From positions 8,499,220 through 8,563,219 of the forward strand of contig OX422189.1 in NCBI GenBank assembly GCA_949130485.1: a DNA stretch of 64,000 nucleotides. Reading direction: 5' to 3'. Made by a program: the position numbers and the translations under genes. Under the pieces are notes generated by a model, which did no database searches, was not told the DNA's origin, and was given only the letters and a program-made list of their open reading frames with translations. The stretch comes from Agelas oroides. Taxonomy: Eukaryota; Porifera; Demospongiae; Agelasida; Agelasidae. Position 1 is the stretch's first letter; each line of letters opens with the position of its first letter. Of the stretch, positions 34,497-43,288 are shown piece after piece.

Positions 34497-37152
34497 ATGG
34501 CTTTGAAACAGCTTGCTGCCTTCATCGCTCTCACTCATTTCTTCATCTTGTCACCCTGTGCAGTCCAGTTCCACTATCATACTCCTCCTGAAACTGTTCT
34601 CACTGCTGATGATGATGCTAGGATACGTGGTTTTCAGGATTGCAGTGGTGACATTATTCTAGGAGGGCTGTTTCCGTTTCACACCTCTGTCAGTGGATCT
34701 GATGGAGGACAATGTGCAGATGAATTATCATACAAAGGTATTCAGTCACTAGAAGCCATGTTGTATGCTATAGATGCCATCAACAGTGATCCTGATCTAC
34801 TCCCTAATATAACATTGGGATATGATATCAGAGATACTTGTCGGAGTGAGAAGATTGGTCTCGATGAAAGTGCTGACATGGTGCTAGCAAATGATTCGGA
34901 AAGTTGCCTTGGAAACTCAGAGAGATTCCTGCCTGCCGTGATGGCTGTGATTGGACCATTGGAGAGCCATGTTTCCATTCCAATAGCCAGTTTCTTTCAT
35001 ATTCTGCAGATGCCTCAAGTAAGCTATGCTTCATCCTCAAGTAAACTAAACAACCGCAATACTTATAGTTATTTCTTTCGCATTTACCCTTCTACTGACA
35101 GCCTAGTGCAAGCCATGGTTGACATCATTTTGCAATACAATTGGAGTCACGTATCAATCATATACTCCTTTAATCCATTTGGAGAGTCTCTGCTTGCCCG
35201 TTTCCACCATCTTGCTAAAGAAAATCACATATGCCTTGATCTTGTTGAGCCAATTTACAATGACTTTTCACCATGTGAATACCATAAACTTGCTAGGGAG
35301 TTCATGATATCAAATGCCAAAGTTGTGCTCTTATTTACTGTAACAGACCACACAAATCCCTTTATGAGAGAAATGCAAAATATCTCTCATGACTCCAGTA
35401 ACGACACTGAGAGAACGCTTCTGTGGATTACACCTGATGTGCACACTGCTTCTAAATTTAAGGATATTGTAGCTGGGATGTTGGGTGTTGTTCCTTTCTC
35501 AAAGGAGGATGAATCTTTCAATAGTTACTATTCCCAACATTTTGTAGAATCTAATATTCGGAATCCTTGGTTTTGGCACTATTATCAAGAACGCTTTGAC
35601 TGTCTTATTGGCAGGAACTGCAGCAATGTTAGTATAACAGCACATCCTGATTATCAGCAGTATGTACTCGTTCCACTTGTTATTGATGCCGTCTACAGTG
35701 TAGCGCATGCAATACACAACAGTATCATGGATAACTGTCCAAAACCAGTGGTATGGCATCCAAACAATCGCTCATGCCAAGGACAAAATAACACAATAAG
35801 TGGAAAAATGTTAGCAGACTACCTTTATAATGTTAGCTTCACTAGTCCCACTGGCAATGCTATACAGTTTGATGAGTCTGGCAATGTTGAGGGTAAATTC
35901 AACATACTCAACTATCAAGCATGTTTGGATTGTAACAAAACATATCAACTTGTACAAATAGCTCATTGGAATTCAACAGCTACAGAACGGCTCCATTTCT
36001 ACTCAAACGAAACACCACAGTTTGGTTTTAATCAATCTGGCGATGTTTTATTTCATACATTTGAATCACAGTGCAAAGAATGTGATCAAGGTTTTATCAA
36101 ACGTCTGGTTGTGTCTTCTTGCTGTAGCACCTATGATCCTTGTCTTGGACCCAACTACACTAACTCCACTTCATCAACAGAATGTCAAATGTGTCCTGAG
36201 CATATGTGGGGTAACAACCCTGTAAATGGTAGTACTGGGTGTGTAGATATTGAGGAATCCTATTTGAAACCATCTGACCCAATGGGCTATAATACTGATG
36301 ATCATAGCCATAATTGGATTACTAGCAACAGCATTTGTTGGTGCTGTCTTTATTTGGTTCTGGAACACACCAATCGTCAAGTCATCCGGACGAGAACAGA
36401 TGATACTCCTTCTAACTGGGATAATACTTTGCTTTCTCATAACAATTGCATTCCTCATAAAACCTTCACCAGCTGTGTGTGGTCTTCAAAGAATTGGCTC
36501 ATGGTTTTGCTTCTCACTGATCCTGTGTGCTTTGTTTGTGAAATTGGTTCGAATTGCTCGTGTCTTCTTGCAAGGAAAAATCTCTCCTGTTAGGCCCAAG
36601 TGCATTGCTCCAGAACATCAGATTTTGTTCACGTTTCTTTTGGTTGGTATACAAATGTTATTGGTTGTGATTTCACTATCAGTTGTCCCTCCGAGTGTGA
36701 CCAAAACTCTACAGAAGAATATAACCAACCAAGACGATTTCCCAGTGTTTGTTATCCAGTGCACCTCCCCTCACATTGCCTTAGTGGTTCTACAAATGGT
36801 GTACTTCACTGCTCTCACTATCGCCAGTAACGCATTAGCCATCTTGACAATACAATTCCCTCAGAACTTCAATGAATCAAAATACGTTGCGTTCTCTACA
36901 TTCACATTGACTCTAATTAGTCTTCATACCATCTTATATTGCTACAGCCAACACAACCATCCAAACAGCCGTTACCTTACTCACCATTCAGTTGAGTGCT
37001 CTGGCTGTTCTATCGTGTCTGTTTGGTCCAAGGGTCTTTATAATGATAGTCTGGCCAAAGCTAAATATTCAGATGTCCACTGCTGTGAAAATTCCAGCAT
37101 ACATCATGCAGAAAGGAGTGAAAAATCAATCAGTGAAACAGAATTGAAGTAA
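34497..37152 (+). pseudogene. R4: mGluR-like class C GPCR (three frameshifting indels)
   Basis: From ATG 34497 (MALKQLAAFIALTHFF) the flytrap domain is open and the frame is intact to about codon 594. An extra A at about 36280 then shifts the frame just before helix 1. A net 8-bp deletion near 36918 hits helix 6, and a 1-bp deletion in an A run near 37088 shifts the tail. One NCD3G cysteine is also lost (CCSTYDPC instead of CCGTCDPC). The soluble flytrap and cysteine-rich part could still be translated as a secreted fragment, ending at 36593 after an out-of-frame tail. The ligand-domain sequence is closest to R1 and R5, with the D318-equivalent kept (TPDVH). Confidence 0.88.
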
Positions 37153-37421
37153 TGCCAGAACATGCTAAAAAGACGCATGTAACTAATGGGACACTGTACA
37201 CTATTAACGTATTGTCTGGCAATCTTAATGTTAGTTACCAGACTTACTGTGCATATGTGACTGTTAATTGCTATATTGCTAACCATTTATCAGTAAGGTT
37301 GAAAATGATTGACTCTTTTCTCTGATTACAAATTTCCATGAGCTCCTAATGCAATTCCATTCAGAAGAGATTTAGATGTTATAAGGCAAAAACAGAGGCA
37401 CGGAAAGTGAAAAGGTCATGA
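37153..37421. other. R4 3' flank
   Basis: Nothing recognised beyond receptor-type 3' sequence. A short stretch (37366-37416) resembles 38014-38045. Confidence 0.5.
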
Positions 37422-37674
37422 CTGTATAAAAACAGATTAGTTGTTTTAACTGCAGAGTGGTGACCTACCCTGGTTGCATGGTTCACTTTGGTACTAGTGG
37501 CCAATTGTATAAGACAACCAGTTTCCTTGTTGTTTCCTCCTCTTTTCCTCCTTCTGGAATAAGGAAAAGAGAAGGAAACAACAAGGATTTTTATACAATT
37601 AGTCTCTGATACCAAAATAGCCTTGTAATCAGGGTAACCACTTTGTGGTTAAAACAACCGTTCTGTTTTTACAG
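37422..37674. mobile_element. 253-bp foldback MITE
   Basis: Almost the whole element is an imperfect palindrome centred near 37552: left arm starts CTGTATAAAAACAGATTAG, right arm ends with the reverse complement of CTGTAAAAACAGAACGG. Inner arms TCCTTGTTGTTTCCTCC and its complement pair closely. Termini resemble the MITEs at 11.1 and 11.7 kb. Confidence 0.75.
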
Positions 37675-37689
37675 TATATGTACATGTAT

Positions 37690-37720
37690 GTATATATATA
37701 TATATAAGTATATATATATG
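37690..37720. repeat. (TA)n microsatellite
   Basis: TA-rich tract directly beside the MITE. Confidence 0.85.
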
Positions 37721-37737
37721 TGCATGTGCATGCATGC

Positions 37738-37990
37738 AGCAGTTGCCAGGAATCGAACCCAGGACACCTGTCGTGAGCTGCCAGTGCTCTGCCACTGAGC
37801 TACGACAACCACCAGCTGTCACAATTCTCTATATATATGTATTGCACAGGTGGTACTGAATGCCTTAGTTGCACACCTGGCAGCCACTCAGCATGTGCCA
37901 TCAGACTCCGTTAGGGGTTGACCGGAAATTCTCTCCATCAGGAGAGAACCCATGCTGAGTGGTTTTCTCATCCTAATGCTTAGAACATCT
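37738..37990 (-). mobile_element. tRNA-like SINE-type repeat, copy 2
   Basis: On the minus strand, 37808 to about 37741 reads like a tRNA: TAGCTCAGTGG A box, GGTTCGATTCC B box, pairing GTTG/CAAC ends. The anticodon loop lacks the T33 of a true tRNA. Sequence beyond the tRNA-like part (CACAATTCTCTATATAT, TGGTACTGAATGCC) is shared with copy 1. Confidence 0.65.
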
Positions 37991-38042
37991 TGCATCATGT
38001 TGGAAATAAAGGAATTTAGATGTTACGAGGCAAAAAGTGAAA

Positions 38043-38118
38043 AGGCCAGCAGTTGCCAGGAATCAAACCTAGGACACCTGGCTTGAGCTGCCAGTGCTCT
38101 GCCACTGAGCTAAGATCA
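38043..38118 (-). mobile_element. tRNA-like SINE-type repeat, copy 3 (tRNA-like part only)
   Basis: The same tRNA-like module with a perfect CTGGC/GCCAG anticodon-type stem and TTAGCTCAGTGG. The non-tRNA part is absent. Confidence 0.65.
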
Positions 38119-38150
38119 GTAACTTTGTTGGCTCACCTTCCTCCCCTCAG

Positions 38151-38247
38151 ACTGACTGAGTATCAGCTGAGACGGCTGGGAGGGAGAGACGTCCTGCCCA
38201 CTGGGACACAGATCTATGAGTTGGTTCTCACATACAACTTTCATGTG
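38151..38247 (+). pseudogene. Orphan TPP2 exon
   Basis: A 97-bp exon-like segment after a CTCCCCTCAG acceptor and before a GTTAGT donor encodes LTEYQLRRLGGRDVLPTGTQ, then IYELVLTYNFHV. This resembles the TPP2 segment that lies just N-terminal to the exons at the left edge of the window (mammalian TPP2 has a related SRDVLTTG and VLTYNFH run). No neighbouring TPP2 exon is visible here. Because the main gene runs off the left edge on the same strand, this must be a displaced duplicate. Confidence 0.8.
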
Positions 38248-38249
38248 GT

Positions 38250-38627
38250 TAGTACACCAGTCTATTACATCATCAACACGGTAGCATGTGACTTGATTTT
38301 GTTGGTATCGCTCCTCCTAAATGTTTTCCTAGGGTTATTGGTACATATTATGACTTGTCATTGCGGCTGGTGAAATTATGCATTCGTAGTGCAGAACACC
38401 AGTAACAATATGGACAAATGATATTTTTTGTTATGGCTTTGTTGGTGAGCGCCTTAGCGCGAGGCTACTAATCGTGCAGTGTAGTCAGTTTGGGTTTGTA
38501 TATATATCCGTCACACTTTAATTGCGTGGGCGCGGTTTCTGTGGTCTCGTCCCCAGACTACTAGCCACGTGGTACTGGTCCGACCAGGAGGCGATCGACG
38601 TGTGAAAAAGATCGTACGAGAGCCGAA
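38250..38627. other. Spacer before the 38.6-kb frame
   Basis: Nothing recognised. Slightly GC-rich near 38525-38600. Confidence 0.4.
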
Positions 38628-38945
38628 ATGGAGCAGGAGCAGTTCAAGCGTGATCGTGCTAGAGAGCGAAAACGGAAACAAAGGGACACTGCATCAGAAA
38701 ACAGTAAGGCAAAGGAGAAAGAGTCTGACAGATTGAGGAAGAAGCAAGGTATACAGGGAGAGACTAATGGAGATAGGGACAAACGTTTGGTCTTCCTGAA
38801 ACTCTTCAGACGACCACTTTGCCATCTTCACCACTATACTTCGTCACTAGCACCTACACGCTACACGTGGTTACAACGGATATCTACTTGCATATTTCCG
38901 GATATTCTTCTGCACGAGGCATACTCTGCGCATGCGTATTCCTAG
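38628..38945 (+). CDS. Hypothetical short protein with charged coiled N terminus
   Basis: A 105-codon frame begins MEQEQFKRDRARERKRKQRD and stays highly charged for about 40 residues, then loses character after a possible splice donor (GGTATAC at about 38747). Such arginine/lysine-rich starts occur in transposon-encoded proteins and in splicing-factor-like proteins; I cannot place it. About 38925-38945 resembles 15523-15543. Possibly a first exon or a transposon scrap. Confidence 0.25.
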   Translation: MEQEQFKRDRARERKRKQRDTASENSKAKEKESDRLRKKQGIQGETNGDRDKRLVFLKLFRRPLCHLHHYTSSLAPTRYTWLQRISTCIFPDILLHEAYSAHAYS

Positions 38946-39235
38946 TACCATGAAACCTTCAACTTCACTACACATTCAGGCACAACGCATGTGACTTGTA
39001 ATACTGACACAAATTGACACACTTCTAGTAAAAGATGTGTTTTTATCAACTGCACAATACCTACAAGAGTTCTCAATTGAATCTTGTACATGTATGCAAG
39101 TTAAACACGAATAATCTATAGTTTGTAGAAATAGTACATGGTCTAAACAGCTATGTAGTCAAATGGCATCTTCATAGCATACTTCAACATGAGAGATGGA
39201 AAGAGGCAATTGCTTAACTCCTGCTTTCGCATTTT

Positions 39236-39353
39236 GCTACCCTTGTTCCCAGGCCTCCCCCATTTTTGCTCTTTGGTTTGCGTTTAGTATAATACTTATA
39301 CTGAATGCAAACCAAAGAACATAAAACTGGGGAGGCCTGGGAACAAGGCTAGT
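39236..39353. mobile_element. 118-bp foldback (CCTTGTTCCCAGGCCTCCCC termini)
   Basis: An imperfect palindrome: left arm GCTACCCTTGTTCCCAGGCC to GTTTGCGTTTAGTAT, right arm the complement ending GGAACAAGGCTAGTA. The parallel flank at about 42625-42640 lacks it, so it inserted after that duplication; TTTT flanks both ends. Confidence 0.75.
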
Positions 39354-39591
39354 ATTTTACCATATCTTTCAGTACAAATATAGTGAGTGAGGTGCATGCT
39401 ATCACACACAATTGTTGACGCAACTACATGCAATGTCCAGGAGAGGTCACGGTTATCAACTGACCTTGGGACTTGTGGGTTTGTACTGCCCGTCTACCAC
39501 ACGTTACTACTGTTGATACAACTATAATATCCAGAAATCATGTTATCACTGGATGTTGGACTTGTGGGTTTGTATTGCCTGCTAGAGAGAA

Positions 39592-40951
39592 ATGGATACT
39601 AAAAACATCGTTTTGTTTTTTGTACTGTTGCTGTGTTATAGTCTGATTCTGATCAAGTGTGTGGGGAATGAACTGTCAAAAGTAGCCAGGGAACTGGCAG
39701 ATGCACAGAATGAGCTGCTACGTAAGCTTCCAGGAGAGCTGCTGGTCAAAGGTCAACTCAAGCGAAATGTGCGACAAGATAATGACTCACCTTTGGCAGT
39801 AGAAATTAGAAATGCACTGACTGAGATTAATGAGATGAAACTATTACTAGCAGATTACATGAACTGCAGCAAAAGTGAGGATAATCAAACAAAATGCACA
39901 CTCAAGCCTGGACCCAAGGGAGAACCAGGTGACACTGGACCACCTGGGACACAAGGAATAGCTGGACCAGTCGGACCACCTGGGACACAAGGAATAGCTG
40001 GACCAGTCGGACCACCTGGGCAACAAGGAATAGCTGGCCCAGTTGGACCGAAAGGTGACACTGGACTTCTGGGACCAGACGGCCCCCCCTAGTGAGAAAG
40101 GAACAAAGGGAGAACCAGGAAGTATGGGCCAGAAAGGCAATCCAGGTGACAAAGGCATGAAGGGAAATGTTGGCTACACAGGCTTCAAGGGTGAGAAAGG
40201 TAAAGGTGTGGTTGGTCCTCCAGGCCCATCTGGTCCACAGGGTCCTCTCAGGATACAAGGTAAAGATGGATCAAAGGGAGAACAAGGAGTAGTTGGAGCT
40301 AAAGGCAACATGGGAGAGGCCTCAAGGGTGATATGGGACCTCGAGGTCCACGAGGAGAAACTGGTGAAAAAGGATACATGGGACAAAAAGGTGAAGCAGG
40401 CACAAAAGGTGTGAAAGGAATTCAAGGCCACACAGTCTGCAAGGGTGAGAAAGGACAGAAAGGTGTACCTGGTCCACCTGGTATAGGTAGTCCTCAAAGT
40501 CCTCTCAGTTTACCCACTGCTGCTCCCACAATGTTTACATCCATACAGTGTGGCCAAAGGCCGTCTGACTCATGGAGCTCCTGGTTCACGCCAGAACATC
40601 TGGACATTTGCCAGTGGCTTGTTCACTGGATGTCGTAGCAGTATTCATCCATATTCTCAATGTCCATGTAAGAATGGATACACCTACCACTCACCTTCGT
40701 TTGTGGGTAGCAACTATTTTTGTGAGAGTACACGAACAGAGTGTAATTGGAGTGCTGATGATCGATTTCGCCTCTATCCGGATGCTCAACTCTGGGATGG
40801 TCAGGTTTGTGAGGGTGGTGGCACATGTTGCCAACTCCACAATCTGCCATGCTTTACCAAAACCCTGAACATTCCTACCAATGATAGTGTTGAGCTGCGA
40901 CTGTGCATGCGAGATGGTAGTTCCGTCGCTGATGTGGCACTGAACTACTAG
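39592..40951 (+). pseudogene. Collagen-like gene, copy 3 (frameshifts and internal deletion)
   Basis: ATG 39592 starts the same protein as copy 1: hydrophobic segment, [17 protein letters not shown] neck, KRNVRQ and Gly-X-Y triplets. The frame is lost in a C run near 40083-40090 and again near 40316 (missing bases before CTCAAGGGTG). The C-terminal domain is shortened by a deletion of about 280 bp that joins its first cysteine (CAGTGTGG at about 40546) to the DGLSLTHGAPGSR region, with another frame change. The rest of the domain (CPCKNGYTYHSPSFVGS to CMRDG) is readable to 40951. Non-functional as a full-length protein. Confidence 0.88.
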
Positions 40952-40959
40952 AACTGTAT

Positions 40960-42240
40960 GTCCAGTGAACACTTATAGCTCCATATAACTGTCACTCAAG
41001 GTCTTTGAAGTTGGCATGATGATGTGCACTGGTACACCAAGTCATCTTTTAAGTACATACTCATGTGAATGTATGGGGGTGAATGGAATGGGGAAGTCTT
41101 GCAGCTGCATGCAGTTTGTATTTTTTACCACAAATCATGCGAGAGTCCATACATAGATAATATAACCATAGATAGTAGAGTAAGAGGGATTGGAAACTTC
41201 CGTTAACGCCTAATTAAACACTTCCCAACCAGGTTAGGACTAGCCTGTTCAATGTAGCATGGTAGAGATACCATCTGTAAATGATGATAGGCATATACCT
41301 GTGTTTATGTAGGCAGCAGAGAGTTCAGTATGATAGACATATAGCAGCATGAAGTACAGTGCAAAAGTCAAGGGGTGTGAGTCAATCAACCAGTAAATCC
41401 TTCTATTACGTCAAACGGCATGGATCTGATTTTGGAAGTTTTTGCAAGTGCCTAGATACATACATTAATTTGGTTCTTGAGTTTCTCCAAATGAACTGAC
41501 ACAATGACTTTTATAGGTATTATCTATAGCCAGGGTTTTTGCCTTCTAAAAGACCACCTAAAGTGTAAAAATGGTCATGACTTCTCCCTTGGTAACTCAC
41601 ATGGGATTCCTAGCCTAATCGAAATACTACTTGATGGGCACACAGTAATCACTACTGAACTGATTTAAGTGAAAAGTTTGGTCTCAAGTACCTTCTCTTA
41701 GCTAATACAGGTACAGAACTGTACGCTGTCTGAAATCAGCTGTTGCAACCTATTAGGGCACAGACTGATGACAGAACAAACCATAATTATAAGAAAATAG
41801 TCTAAGGGGCAAGGTACTGGGGAATTGGTACGAGTTCGTGTACTACCATTTGGCCTACTCCCATTTCGCCTGCTTTAGGCCAAAAAGTGGCATTTCGCCT
41901 CTTCTTAAAAAAAATGATATGGAGGGCTCAGCACCAGAGTGCGCTAACCAACAACAAATCACATCGCAGGTAATATCAGGTATCATACCTACAAATGTTG
42001 GAAATATCCTGTGGCAGGTGTGCCTAGAAATGCAAGTGGCAGTTTAATGCCCCTTTGTTCCTACATACATATATATGATTATTTTTCAAGTCCTGAGGTT
42101 GTTTTCAACTCTATTGAAGTAAGGCATGCAAGCAAACTCAACATTTCGTGAATTAGATTGCCTAGGCTGCTTCTAAACCCTTCATATATGGGCATCAAAG
42201 TGATGTGTGCCCTACTGTGCCAGTCCATCTGCTGTATCCT
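40960..42240. other. Intergenic after collagen copy 3
   Basis: No gene recognised. The frame at 41838-42047 has no known domain. Confidence 0.5.
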
Positions 42241-42253
42241 GGCTACGCCACTG
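42241..42253. mobile_element. hAT-like terminus remnant
   Basis: GGCTACGCCACTG is identical to the right terminus of the elements at 25111 and 47681; the preceding 40 bp resemble it weakly. The other end was not found. Confidence 0.4.
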
Positions 42254-42369
42254 CACACTTGCAGTAGTTTTTATCAACTACACAATACCTAAAAGAGTTT
42301 TCGATTTAATTTTGTACATGCGAGTTAATTACATAGATGGTAGAAATTGTACATGGTCTAAACAGCTTG

Positions 42370-42572
42370 TAAATGCCAAAGCTGAGTCAGTGTCTTCATT
42401 ATCTTGTCTCACATTTCGCTTGAGTTGACCTTTGACCAGCAGCTCTCCAGGAAGCTTACGTAGCAGCTCATTCTGTGTATCTGCCAGCTCCCTGGCTACT
42501 TTTGACAGCTTGTTCCCCACACACTTGATCAGAATCAGACTATAACACAGCAACAGTACAAAAACCACAACA
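42370..42572 (-). pseudogene. Inverted fragment of collagen-like gene (N-terminal codons)
   Basis: On the minus strand this encodes the hydrophobic segment and neck of the collagen-like protein ([39 protein letters not shown]). Both sides (42263-42369 and 42573-42660, + strand) match the collagen copy 3 upstream region at 39030-39235. A piece of coding sequence has therefore been inserted backwards into a duplicated copy of its own 5' flank. Confidence 0.85.
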
Positions 42573-42654
42573 GCATACTTCAACATGAGAGATGGACAGA
42601 GACAATTGTTTAACTCTTGCTTGTGCATTTTTCAGTTCATATATAGTCAGTGAG

Positions 42655-42773
42655 GTACTACCACACGTTACTACTGTTGATACAACTACAATATCCAGAA
42701 GTCACGACTGGCTGACTTTGGACTTGTGGGTTTGTATTGCCTGCTAGAGATAAATGGATACTAAAAACACTAT
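42655..42773 (+). pseudogene. Collagen-like 5' end fragment (upstream region and start codon)
   Basis: Matches 39490-39605: TTACTACTGTTGATACAACT, TTGTGGGTTTGTATTGCCTG and ATGGATACTAAAAAC. It breaks off after about five codons into receptor-type upstream sequence resembling 24090 onward. Confidence 0.8.
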
Positions 42774-43074
42774 CATGGATTGAATATAGTAGTATTTGAT
42801 ATGTAGAAATAGAATGGGGAAAATAGTGCCAAAACAGCAGGGAAACACTGAGCATACAAAACTACTAAATCACAGTTTCTAAATCACCACTGTTGTTTAC
42901 AAAACTGTCACAACAATTTGGAGCCATGACAGTCTATGTTCAATCTTAATTGATAAGAATGCACACTTCACTAAACCACCATGACATAGCTACTAAATCA
43001 TAAGGACAGTTCATTTTTGGCTCAATATTTAAATCGGCATACAAATTTGTATGTACTAAGCTCATGAAAGCTTT

Positions 43075-43288
43075 CATGGTTTGTCAATTGGACCACAGTT
43101 TTACTACAGTTTACATAAAGAGTCGTATAGCAGAGCTGCATTGCAACCACAACTCATAGTTCTGAACCAGTGGCGTGACCATCAGCAGTACAACTGTAGT
43201 CTGATTGGAGAACCGTACAATCACGATAAGACTTTCTGTCTGTCAGTTGTTGTGTGGTAGTTGTGCAAACTAGTTGACTTCAACTAGC
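43075..43288 (+). promoter_or_regulatory. Conserved 5' flank of R5 (class A)
   Basis: Shared block as upstream of R1, R2 and R6 (TTGGACCACAGTTTTACTAC to TTGTGCAAACTAGTTGAC). Promoter role inferred from conservation. Confidence 0.45.

Noticed and set aside
37738-38118. Functional tRNA genes
   Set aside because: A and B boxes are present, but the anticodon loop lacks T33, the acceptor stem is incomplete, and three diverged copies share non-tRNA flank, fitting a SINE-type repeat.
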